DNA of 19,005 nucleotides, taken from positions 1 to 19,005 of the forward strand of contig JAGGSY010000044.1 in the NCBI GenBank assembly GCA_021158845.1, in the 5' to 3' direction. The DNA is from Caldisericia bacterium. Lineage in GTDB: Bacteria; Caldisericota; Caldisericia; B22-G15. How positions within the stretch are numbered: position 1 is the stretch's first letter; each line of letters begins with the position of its first letter. This document shows positions 1 to 7,545 of this stretch, piece after piece. Position numbers and translations under genes: made by a program. Under the pieces are notes generated by a model that worked only from the letters and a program-made list of their open reading frames with translations, had not been told where the DNA came from and made no database searches.

Positions 1-3000
1 GGAAGAGAACTTGGACAACTCTCGGCATGCTTTGTCCTCCCTGTTGGAGACTCTTTAACAGAAATATTTGATGCAATAAAATATGCTGCATTAATCCATC
101 AATCAGGGGGAGGAACAGGCTTTTCATTCTCAAGATTAAGACCAAAAGGGGACATAGTGAAAAGCACAATGGGAGTTGCCTCAGGTCCTGTATCATTCAT
201 GAAGATATTTGATGTAGCCACTGACACAATAAAACAGGGAGGGGTAAGAAGGGGAGCAAATATGGGAATTTTAAGAGTAGATCACCCGGACATAGAAGAG
301 TTTATAACTGTAAAGGATAAAAAGGGAGTTCTTACCAACTTCAACATCTCTGTGGCAATAACAGATGAATTTATGAGAAGATACTTTGATGATGAGGAAT
401 ACGAGCTTGTAAACCCAAGAGATGGAAAGGTATGGAAAAAACTCAGAGCAAAATACATTTTTGATATGATTGCAGAACATGCCTGGAAGACAGGAGACCC
501 AGGAGTAATTTTTATAGATACCATAAATAAATACAATCCCACACCAAATGTTGGAGAGATAGAATCCACAAATCCCTGTGTTGTTGGAGATACCCTTGTA
601 GCTACAGATGAGGGACTTGTTGAAGCAAGAGAACTTAAGAAAGGCATGAGAGTATGGAATGGAAAGGGATGGAATAAGATAAAGGAAGTTATAAATAATG
701 GAATTAAAAAGATATATAAAATTACTCTGAAATCTGGATTGGAGATTAGAGTAACTCCAGAACACAAACTTATGACAGAGAATGGATGGAGAGAGGTAAG
801 GGATTTAAAAATCCATGATAAAGTTTTTATCCCTCTGAACTACCCAGAGATAGAAACTAATAAACCGAAGGATACAGAATTCTTTGAACTCATTGGATAC
901 TTTATTGGAGATGGATCTTTAAGCAATTCAAACCATGTATCTTTACACGTAGGAAGCGACTTAGAACTTGTCAACCATTTTTCTCCAATACTTGAAAGAT
1001 TCTCTGGTTCCTCTTACATTGTTGAGAGGGAAAACCAGTTTATAGTGGATACTCATGTAAAACAATTTGCAGAAAAAATTAGAGGAATCTTTGGAATAGA
1101 AACCTCTAAGAGTGAGGAGAAAGAAATTCCTAAAAAATTCCTTAGAGGGGATACAGAATCTATAAAGGCACTTCTTAGAGGAATATTCTCCTCTGATGGA
1201 ACAGTCTATGAATCAAAGGGAACAATTACAGTTGCTCTTTCCTCATCTTCAAAGAAACTCCTCAGGCAGGTTCAAATTCTTCTCCTCTATCTTGGCATCC
1301 CATCCACATTGACGAAGGAAAAGAAGGGAGAAATAAAAACCATAAAAGGGAAAACCTATAAAACAAACTCTACTTATAGAGTATTAATCTCTGGGGAGAG
1401 GGCTAACCTATTCTTTGAAAAAATAGGATTTATTGGAGAAAAGAAAGAGAAGTTTATGAAACTTTCGGCAAACAAAAATACATATTCAACACTAAAAAGG
1501 TATGAGTATCAAGAGATTATAAGCATAGAGGAGGATGGGGAGGAAGAAGTTTTTGATATAACTGCACCACCAGAGTACACATGGATAACCAATGGAATAT
1601 TAAGTATGGACTGTGGTGAACAACCACTTCTTCCTTATGAATCGTGTAATCTTGGCTCCATTGATGTATCCAAGTTTGCGGTGGATGGAAAGATTGACTA
1701 TGAATCATTGGGGAAAGTTGTAAGAACTGCAGTTCACTTTCTTGATAATGTTATTGATGTAAATAAATTTCCACTCCCTGAAATTGAAAGAGAGACAAAA
1801 GGTAATAGAAAGATAGGTTTGGGAGTAATGGGATTTCATGATCTGCTTATAAAACTTAGGATTCCTTACAATTCAGAAGAGGCACTTAAAGTTGCAGAGG
1901 ATGTGATGAGTTTTATAAACAAGGAAGGGTGGAAGAAATCAGAGGAACTTGCAGAGGAGAGGGGAGTTTTTCCAAACTGGAAGGGAAGTGCATTTGAAAA
2001 GGAGGGAAGGAGAGTAAGAAATGCAACAGTAACCACCATTGCTCCGACTGGATCTATAAGTATAATTGCTGGATGCTCCTCTGGAATTGAACCTTTATTT
2101 GCATTAGCCTTTAAGAGAAAGGTTGCCATTGGAGAGTGGAACGAAATTCATCCCATATTTGAGAGAGAACTCAAAGAGAGAGGGATATACTCAGAGGAAC
2201 TTATGGAGAAGGTCATTGAAGAGGGAAGCATTCAGAATATAGATGAGATTCCAGAAGATATGAAAAAAATATATGTTACTGCTCATGATATACACTGGGA
2301 ATGGCATGTAAAGATGCAGGCAGCCTTTCAAAAATATACAGATAACGCTGTTTCAAAAACTGTGAATCTTCCCCATGATGCCAAAGTTGAAGATATCAAA
2401 AATATATACCTTACAGGATACAAACTTGGTTTAAAGGGAATAACAGTTTATAGAGACAGATCCAAAGAGACTCAGGTCCTTATAACAGGGAAGGAAGAGG
2501 AAAAAGGAGAAAAGTTGAAACCAAGACCAAGACCAAAGATTACCTTTGGTGCCACAATAAAGATGAAGACTGGATGTGGGAATCTATATGTAACAATAAA
2601 TGAAGATGAGAATGGAATATGTGAGGTCTTCTCCACCCTTGGGAAAGCTGGTGGATGTGCAGCATCCCAAACAGAGGCAATTTCAAGACTAATATCCCTT
2701 GCCTTAAGATCAGGAATTGACCCAGATTCCATAGTTGACCAATTAAAGGGAATTAGATGTCCGAATCCAATATGGCAGGATGGAGATAAAATTTTATCGT
2801 GTGCAGATGCCATTGCAAAAGCAATAGAGAAGTATCTCTCCATGAGGAAGGAGGAGAAGAAGAAAATAGTTGTTGAGGAGAAGATGGAAGAGGAAAGTGA
2901 AGAGGAACCTAAGATAAATCCTGATATTCCCCTTTGTCCTGAATGTGGAACTCCAATGATAAATGTTGAGGGATGCTTCACCTGTCCAAAGTGTGGATAC

Positions 3001-3015
3001 TCAAAGTGTGACTGA
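1..3015 (+). CDS. nrdJ: adenosylcobalamin-dependent (class II) ribonucleotide reductase, 5'-partial, intein-containing
   Basis: This is the large subunit of the class II enzyme that reduces ribonucleotides to deoxyribonucleotides with a B12-derived radical. The frame is open from base 1, so the true start lies upstream; compared with Thermotoga maritima NrdJ about 120 residues are missing. Visible landmarks, numbered from the window edge, are the first redox Cys in GQLSAC (residue 10), HQSGGGTGFSFS, and NPC/GEQPLLPYESCNLGSI, which holds the radical Cys and, 11 residues later, the second redox Cys. The spacing between these last two matches C322/C333 of T. maritima. Next come APTGSISIIAGCSSGIEP, GLKGITVYRDRS, a TSCPD-type domain (TGCGNLYVTIN...GGCAAS), a basic/acidic linker and a C-terminal Cys-rich tail (CPEC...CFTCPKC...KC), probably the swinging thiol/zinc region. 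A 345-residue intein (residues 193-537) interrupts the active site; the spliced window part would be 659 residues. Its stop overlaps the hutI ATG (TGATG). Confidence 0.96.
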   Translation, partial: GRELGQLSACFVLPVGDSLTEIFDAIKYAALIHQSGGGTGFSFSRLRPKGDIVKSTMGVASGPVSFMKIFDVATDTIKQGGVRRGANMGILRVDHPDIEEFITVKDKKGVLTNFNISVAITDEFMRRYFDDEEYELVNPRDGKVWKKLRAKYIFDMIAEHAWKTGDPGVIFIDTINKYNPTPNVGEIESTNPCVVGDTLVATDEGLVEARELKKGMRVWNGKGWNKIKEVINNGIKKIYKITLKSGLEIRVTPEHKLMTENGWREVRDLKIHDKVFIPLNYPEIETNKPKDTEFFELIGYFIGDGSLSNSNHVSLHVGSDLELVNHFSPILERFSGSSYIVERENQFIVDTHVKQFAEKIRGIFGIETSKSEEKEIPKKFLRGDTESIKALLRGIFSSDGTVYESKGTITVALSSSSKKLLRQVQILLLYLGIPSTLTKEKKGEIKTIKGKTYKTNSTYRVLISGERANLFFEKIGFIGEKKEKFMKLSANKNTYSTLKRYEYQEIISIEEDGEEEVFDITAPPEYTWITNGILSMDCGEQPLLPYESCNLGSIDVSKFAVDGKIDYESLGKVVRTAVHFLDNVIDVNKFPLPEIERETKGNRKIGLGVMGFHDLLIKLRIPYNSEEALKVAEDVMSFINKEGWKKSEELAEERGVFPNWKGSAFEKEGRRVRNATVTTIAPTGSISIIAGCSSGIEPLFALAFKRKVAIGEWNEIHPIFERELKERGIYSEELMEKVIEEGSIQNIDEIPEDMKKIYVTAHDIHWEWHVKMQAAFQKYTDNAVSKTVNLPHDAKVEDIKNIYLTGYKLGLKGITVYRDRSKETQVLITGKEEEKGEKLKPRPRPKITFGATIKMKTGCGNLYVTINEDENGICEVFSTLGKAGGCAASQTEAISRLISLALRSGIDPDSIVDQLKGIRCPNPIWQDGDKILSCADAIAKAIEKYLSMRKEEKKKIVVEEKMEEESEEEPKINPDIPLCPECGTPMINVEGCFTCPKCGYSKCD
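577..1611 (+). mobile_element. intein with LAGLIDADG homing endonuclease inside nrdJ
   Basis: This is an in-frame 345-residue insertion between ESTNP and CGEQPLLPYES, a motif that is continuous in class II reductases. It starts with Cys (CVVGDTLVATDEG, splicing block A) and has the block B TPEH motif (754-765). Two LAGLIDADG-type helices lie at 889-918 (LIGYFIGDGS) and 1171-1200 (LLRGIFSSDG). A block F/G end follows (VFDITAPPEYTWITNGILSMD), directly before the +1 extein Cys. That Cys (1612-1614) is the predicted thiyl-radical cysteine of the host enzyme, so the reductase cannot work until splicing occurs. The usual terminal His-Asn is replaced by Met-Asp, and the block F region has no obvious His. 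Inteins ending in Asp or Gln are a known rare class that can still splice. The endonuclease core looks intact, so the element may still be mobile. Confidence 0.95.
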
Positions 3016-3551
3016 TGAAAGAGAAAGTTGACTTAACGATAATCAATGCATCGGAGATTATAACCTGTAAAGGTAATGTTCCAAAAAAGGGAGAGGAGCT
3101 TAAAAATCTATCCATTATAAAAAATGGTGGAATTGCAATAGACAAGGGAAGAATATTAGATATTGGTGAGAGTGAGAGAATAAGGGATTTATATTTGGGA
3201 GAAAAGGAAATAGATCTTTCCTATGAAAGTATTGTCTTACCTTCCTTTGTTGAATCTCATACACACCTTGTATTTGGTGGGACAAGAGAGGAAGAGTTCC
3301 TTATGAGACTATCTGGTGCAAGTTATCTTGAAATTCAAAAAAGAGGAGGGGGAATATACTCCACAGTGAGAGCAACAAAATCCCTTGAAGAGGATAAACT
3401 AATAGAAAGAGCGCTCTCCTTCATAGAAAAGGGAGAAAAATATGGCATTTCAACATTTGAAATAAAAAGTGGTTATGGTCTCTACATTGAGGATGAAATA
3501 AGGATATTAAAGATTATAAAAGAGATTAAGAAAAGAAATAAAGATATCATT

Positions 3552-3573
3552 TCCACATTTAATCTCCACATTT
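3552..3573. repeat. 9-bp direct repeat, 13-nt period, at the first hutI frameshift
   Basis: TCCACATTT occurs at 3552-3560 and again at 3565-3573, separated by AATC. Both copies read as STF in their own frames: IISTF in the upstream frame and ISTF in the downstream frame. Deleting one 13-nt period joins the two hutI frames without other change. Confidence 0.8.
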
Positions 3574-4171
3574 CTACTTCACCTTCCACCAGAGGGAGTT
3601 AAAAGAAGCACTTATTTTAAGAAAGTTATTGAGAATTTAAAGTTAATAAAGGATGAGGAACTTTCAGACTTTGTTGACATATTTGTTGAGAAGGATGCCT
3701 TTTCAAAGGAAGAGGCATATATTTTTCTATCTGAAGCAAAGAAACTTGGATTTAAAACCTCTATGCATGTAGATCAATTCAACAATATTGGTGGAATTGA
3801 TGTGGCTATAGATTTGAATCTAAACTCTGTATCTCATCTTGATAAAACAGATAAAGAATCTCTTAAAGAACTATCTAAAAAAGATACAGTGGGAATTATA
3901 TTTCCAACAGAGAGAATGTTCCTTTTAAAGGATGGGAAGCTTGGAAGAAGAGTTGCTGATAGTGGTGTCCCTCTGGCAATATCAACAGACTTCAATCCGG
4001 GAACATCACCTACAATAAACTTTTATCTCGCTCTGTCCCTTTCTGTTATAAGGGAGGGCCTTTCCATAGAAGAGGCAATAAATGCATCTACCATAAATCC
4101 TGCCTTCGCTCTATCCATCCATGAAGATAGGGGAAGTATAGAAAAGGGAAAGTTAGCCAATCTTCAGATTC

Positions 4172-4276
4172 TCTCTCTTAAAACATACAAACTCATACCT
4201 TACTTCTTTGGAATGAATTATTTTTCTCTCTTAAAACATACAAACTCATACCTTACTTCTTTGGAATGAATTATTT
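4172..4276. repeat. 52-bp perfect direct duplication at the 3' end of hutI
   Basis: The 52 bases at 4172-4223 recur exactly at 4225-4276, with one base between (period 53). The first copy encodes LKTYKLIPYFFGMNY in the hutI frame. In the second copy the same bases are read one frame off and give LLKHTNSYLTSLE and a premature stop at 4269. Perfect identity means a recent event or an assembly join. Confidence 0.97.
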
Positions 4277-4308
4277 AAAATATCTTATAAAGGATGGAGA
4301 GGTAAAAC

Positions 4309-4890
4309 ATGCATTTTGATAGAGAAAAGATTATAGAAGCAATGAAGATGATCATCGATGCCATTGGAGAGGATAAAAACAGGGAAGGACTTAAAGAGAC
4401 TCCAGAGAGAATTGCAGATATGTTTGAAGAGATATTCAAAGGACTATACATAGACCCAAGAATCTTTCTAAAATCTCAGTTTGTGGAGGAAAAACATCAG
4501 GAAATGGTCATTTTAAGAAATATCTCTTTCTTTTCAATGTGTGAGCACCACTTCCTCCCCTTCTTTGGGAAAGCTCATGTAGGATACATACCGAATGGGA
4601 AGATTGTTGGAATTTCAAAGATTGCAAGGGTTGTGGACACTCTCGCAAGGAAACCACAACTTCAGGAGAGGCTCACAAGTGAAATTGCAGATATTATATT
4701 TGAGGAACTTGAACCACTTGGACTTGGCGTTGTTCTTGAGGCAGAACACATGTGTATGGTTATGAGAGGGATAAAGAAACCCGGTAGTTTAATAGTAACA
4801 TCAGCAATAAGGGGTTCATTTAGAAAATACGCCTCAACAAGGAGTGAGTTTCTCTATCTTATCTCAAGGGGAAGGACAAATGGAGTATAG
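4309..4890 (+). CDS. folE: GTP cyclohydrolase I
   Basis: FolE converts GTP to 7,8-dihydroneopterin triphosphate and formate, the first step of folate synthesis. The 193-aa length is normal for the bacterial enzyme. The core motif SMCEHHFLPFFGKAHVGYIP is present with zinc ligands expected at Cys78, His81 and Cys149 (EAEHMCM). Other family segments are REGLKETPERIADMF, KIVGISKIARVVD, ARKPQLQERLT and MRGIKKPGS. A good Shine-Dalgarno (GGAGAGG) lies about 8 nt before the ATG. The start falls inside the ancestral end of hutI (11-nt overlap after removing the duplication). The 3' end overlaps the folP start by 11 nt, so the two are probably translationally coupled. Confidence 0.97.
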   Translation: MHFDREKIIEAMKMIIDAIGEDKNREGLKETPERIADMFEEIFKGLYIDPRIFLKSQFVEEKHQEMVILRNISFFSMCEHHFLPFFGKAHVGYIPNGKIVGISKIARVVDTLARKPQLQERLTSEIADIIFEELEPLGLGVVLEAEHMCMVMRGIKKPGSLIVTSAIRGSFRKYASTRSEFLYLISRGRTNGV

Positions 4891-6079
4891 GATAAGGGAA
4901 ATACATCTTGATGAAAATGAAGTGGAGAAGGAGCTTGAAAGGATAGAAGTTCATCCAGTTGGGGTATCTATTATGAAAAATAAGGGTAAGATAAGATTTC
5001 TTAAGATAGAAAATGTAGATGTAAGGGCAGCAAATATTCTAAAACAGGAGATGCTTTCCATTGGAGGAGAGGTTGCCTTATCCAGAGATGCCTTTTATCT
5101 TGGAAAGAATGAGTGCAGGGCAATTGTTATGGGAACAGTTCATCATTTCAACAAGCTTATTCCAAAACTCAAGCTCCAGCCTTTTGGCTTGAAGGATATT
5201 GCAGAGGAGATGGAGAAAATAGTACACAGAACTCCAATAAAAGCTACAAGGATAGGAGATACTCTCTTTGAGTGGGGGAAAAGAACCTATATAATGGGAA
5301 TAATAAATCTAACTCCAGATTCCTTTTCAGGAGATGGATTGTATTCAAGAGAAAGATTTGTTGATAATGCTTTGGGTTATGCCTGTCTCCTCAGAGAATG
5401 GGGAGCAGATATAATTGACATAGGGGGAGAGTCAACAAGACCAGGGAGCAGGGAAGTTCCTTATGAGGAGGAGAGAAGGAGAGTTATGCCAGTTTTAAGG
5501 AAACTTGTGAAAGACATTGATTGTCCTATTTCAGTGGATACAAGTAAATGGGAAATAGCAAAGGAGGCACTTCATCTTGGAGCAAGTATGATAAATGATG
5601 TCTGGGGGTTAAAAAAAGACAAAGAGATGGCAAAGATTGTTGCAAAATACAATGTTCCAGTGGTAATAATGCATTCCATAGATGGAAAGGGTGGACCTCC
5701 ACCAGAGGGATACTATAAGGATGTTGTAAGTGATGTGTACTTCTCTCTTAAAGAGAGGATTGAATTTGCCCTTGAGAATGGAATAAAACCGCATAATATA
5801 ATAATAGATCCCGGCATTGGTTTTGGAAAAGGACTTAAGGAGAATATAAAGATACTTAAGAAACTCTCTGAATTTAAAACTCTTGGTTATCCCCTTCTTG
5901 TTGGTGTAAGTAGAAAGAGTTTCATAGGTGAGATTCTTAATCTCCCTCCAGAGGAGAGAGTTGAGGGAACAATAGGAGCAGTCATTACATCAATCGCAAA
6001 GGGAGTTGATATTGTGAGAGTGCATGATGTAAAAGAGATAAAGAGGGCAATCAGAGTTGCCGATAGGATACTAAGATGA
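4880..6079 (+). CDS. folP: dihydropteroate synthase, long form with N-terminal extension
   Basis: FolP condenses 6-hydroxymethyl-dihydropterin pyrophosphate with p-aminobenzoate to give dihydropteroate. The TIM-barrel part begins near residue 134. It carries IMGIINLTPDSFSGDG (about 138-153), DIIDIGGESTRPGS (178-190), SVDTSKWEIA, MINDVWG, VVIMHS, DPGIGFGK and GVSRKSFIGEIL, which cover the usual pterin and phosphate sites. The first 130 or so residues are an additional N-terminal region, seen in long-form DHPS of some thermophiles and Gram-positives. I chose ATG 4880 over an earlier in-frame ATG (4844) because AAGGGGAAGG just precedes it and the overlap with folE is then only 11 nt. The product is 399 aa. 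Its stop overlaps the folB start (ATGA). Confidence 0.95.
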   Translation: MEYRIREIHLDENEVEKELERIEVHPVGVSIMKNKGKIRFLKIENVDVRAANILKQEMLSIGGEVALSRDAFYLGKNECRAIVMGTVHHFNKLIPKLKLQPFGLKDIAEEMEKIVHRTPIKATRIGDTLFEWGKRTYIMGIINLTPDSFSGDGLYSRERFVDNALGYACLLREWGADIIDIGGESTRPGSREVPYEEERRRVMPVLRKLVKDIDCPISVDTSKWEIAKEALHLGASMINDVWGLKKDKEMAKIVAKYNVPVVIMHSIDGKGGPPPEGYYKDVVSDVYFSLKERIEFALENGIKPHNIIIDPGIGFGKGLKENIKILKKLSEFKTLGYPLLVGVSRKSFIGEILNLPPEERVEGTIGAVITSIAKGVDIVRVHDVKEIKRAIRVADRILR

Positions 6080-6420
6080 AAGTGTTTCTAAAAGGTATGG
6101 AATTTTACTCCTATCACGGAGTTAATGAAGAGGAGAAGATCCTTGGACAGAGATTCAGGGTGGATGTGGAGTTTTATATAGATGAGGTAAAGGAAGATAA
6201 TATTTATGATACGGTGAATTACTCCCATGTTTATAAACTGGTGAGAGAAATTGTGGAGGAAAAAAATTTTAACCTTATTGAATCCCTCGCAAGGGAAATT
6301 GGAAATAGAATCTTAGCAATAGAGAAAGTTAAGGAAGTGGTGGTGAGAGTTAGTAAAGTTTCTCCACCAATAAAAGGGATTCTAAAGGAAGCGGGGGTAG
6401 AATACAGGAAGAAGAAATGA
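6076..6420 (+). CDS. folB: dihydroneopterin aldolase
   Basis: FolB cleaves dihydroneopterin to 6-hydroxymethyl-dihydropterin and glycolaldehyde, the step between folE and folK/folP. At 114 aa it has the expected small size. Recognisable features are the N-terminal FYSYHGV motif (Tyr13-His14-Gly15-Val16) followed by E-x-x-x-GQRFRVDVEF, the YDTVNYSHVYKLVREIVEE segment, FNLIESLAREI, and the C-terminal RVSKVSPPIKG with the usual catalytic Lys region. Start and stop overlap both neighbours by ATGA (folP before, exonuclease after). The usual next gene, folK (HPPK), is not present here. Confidence 0.95.
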   Translation: MKVFLKGMEFYSYHGVNEEEKILGQRFRVDVEFYIDEVKEDNIYDTVNYSHVYKLVREIVEEKNFNLIESLAREIGNRILAIEKVKEVVVRVSKVSPPIKGILKEAGVEYRKKK

Positions 6421-7010
6421 GGATAGTATTTTTTGATTTTGAGACAACGGGCTTAAATCCAGATGTAGATAAGATTATTGAAGTTGGAGCAGTAAAGAGT
6501 GAAAATGGGAAGGTTCTCTCCTCATTTTCTGTGGTGATAAATCAAAGGATTCCCATCCCCAAAAAGATAACAAAGATAACTGGAATAACAGATGAGGAAA
6601 TATTAAAGAATGGGAGGGAAGAGAGGGAGGTTATGAATGAATTTTTTGAGTTTATTGGTGATGATCCACTTGTAGGACACAATGCCATATACTTTGATAT
6701 ACCATTCATTGAAAAGTATCTTGGAGCAAGAATAAAAAACAGGGTTTCAGATACATTAATAATATCAAAGTTTCTCCTTCCAGGTTTAAGATCCCATAGT
6801 TTAAGGCGTGTGGCTTCAAACTTTGGAATCCCCTGGGATAAGAACCACAGAGCTCTTGAAGATGCTATAATAGCAATGAATCTCTGGGAGAAGTTAAAGG
6901 AGAGGGCTAAAACAATTGAGGGAGATTTTATTAAAAATTATATAGAGAAATTGTATAAAAATGATTTTAAAATTCTTGATGCCTTTTACCTATTTTTAGA
7001 GGATCTATGA
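6417..7010 (+). CDS. DnaQ-like (DEDDh) 3'-5' exonuclease
   Basis: This 197-aa protein belongs to the epsilon/PolC-type exonuclease superfamily. The motifs are ExoI FFDFETTGL (Asp7, Glu9), ExoII GHNAIYFDIPFIEKYL with the central Asp, a DTLIISKFLLPGLRSHSLRRVA segment, and ExoIII HRALEDAIIAMNLW with the His and Asp of DEDDh. It is a single domain, without the polymerase, helicase or UvrC-like fusion partners sometimes seen, so it may be a free-standing proofreading or repair nuclease. It sits between folB and rarA with ATGA overlaps on both sides, and coupling to rarA hints at a shared role in replication repair. Which polymerase it serves, if any, cannot be told from here. Confidence 0.9.
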   Translation: MRIVFFDFETTGLNPDVDKIIEVGAVKSENGKVLSSFSVVINQRIPIPKKITKITGITDEEILKNGREEREVMNEFFEFIGDDPLVGHNAIYFDIPFIEKYLGARIKNRVSDTLIISKFLLPGLRSHSLRRVASNFGIPWDKNHRALEDAIIAMNLWEKLKERAKTIEGDFIKNYIEKLYKNDFKILDAFYLFLEDL

Positions 7011-7035
7011 AGAAACCACTCAGTATAAGAATAAG

Positions 7036-7098
7036 ACCAAAAAGTTTTGATGAATTTGTGGGACATACCAAAAAGTTTTGATGAATTTGTGGGACATA
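7036..7098. repeat. 31-bp perfect tandem duplication near the rarA start
   Basis: The 31 bases at 7036-7066 are repeated exactly at 7067-7097, with base 7098 also continuing the match. The repeated unit encodes PKSFDEFVGH of RarA. Because 31 is not a multiple of three, the reading frame from ATG 7007 terminates at TGA 7079-7081. Confidence 0.98.
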
Positions 7099-7257
7099 AA
7101 GATGTGTTAACAAAGAGTTTCAAAGAGAAGATAAGGAGTGGGAATGTTTCTCATCTTATCCTATGGGGACCACCAGGAAGTGGAAAAACAACCCTTGCCC
7201 TTCTTATAGAAAAGGAGAGTGGTTTAGATTTAATAAGAGTTTCAGGAGCTGAAATTG

Positions 7258-7545
7258 GAATAAAGGAGATAAGGAAAATAATAGAGGAGGCAAAAAAGAA
7301 AAAGGAATTCTTTAAAAAAGAGACTATTCTCTTTATAGATGAGATACACAGACTAAACAGAAAGGAACAGGATTTCCTCCTCTCCTTTGTAGAAAACAGA
7401 GAATAAAGGACATAAGAAAAATAATAGAGGAAGCAAAGAAGAAAAAGGAATTCTTTAAAAAAGAGACTATTCTCTTTATAGATGAGATTCACAGATTAAA
7501 CAGAAAAGAACAGGATTTCCTCCTCTCCTTTGTAGAAAACAGAGA
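7258..7545. repeat. 143-nt imperfect tandem duplication inside rarA
   Basis: Bases 7258-7400 recur at 7401-7543 with 7 substitutions by my alignment; the match runs two bases further in each copy. Both copies encode the segment from IKEIRKIIEEA through the Walker B region FIDEIHRLNRK to SFVENR. In the RarA frame six changes are silent (AGG/AGA, GAG/GAA, AAA/AAG, ATA/ATT, CTA/TTA, AAG/AAA) and one is Glu to Asp. That pattern is expected of two functional alleles, not of a dead duplicate. Confidence 0.97.

Larger units (their letters stand above)
3015..4319 (+). pseudogene. hutI: imidazolonepropionase, disrupted by two frameshifting direct duplications
   Basis: HutI hydrolyses imidazolone-5-propionate to formimino-glutamate in histidine degradation. 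Family signs are the metal motif ESHTHLVFGGTREEEF, GGGIYSTVRAT, EIKSGYGL, MHVDQF and STDFNPGTSP. As written there are two fragments: 3015-3602 (195 aa, ending after ISTFNLHIS...) and a second frame from about 3562 to the stop at 4269 (first ATG 3763). A 9-bp direct repeat with 13-nt period at 3552-3573 causes the first shift; removing 13 nt gives DIISTFLLHLPPEGV. A 53-nt-period duplication at 4172-4276 causes the second; removing it gives FFGMNYLKYLIKDGEVKHAF and a stop at 4317-4319 overlapping folE by 11 nt. The repaired protein is about 412 aa, the normal family size. The insertions sum to 66 nt, so the 3' end returns to the starting frame. The gene may be genuinely broken or an assembly artefact. 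Confidence 0.88.

Noticed and set aside
271..767. Long - strand open frames opposite nrdJ (and similar ones opposite other genes, for example 2472-2981 and 10471-10989)
   Set aside because: They lie opposite clearly conserved genes, have no family motifs, and arise because the purine-rich coding strand leaves few stops on the other strand.
3552..3602. Programmed ribosomal frameshift in hutI
   Set aside because: No slippery heptamer or stimulatory structure is apparent, and the 13-nt repeat with duplicated STF codons explains the shift.
4844..4880. Earlier in-frame ATG for folP
   Set aside because: It overlaps folE by 47 nt, lacks a ribosome site, and ATG 4880 has a good one with a short overlap.
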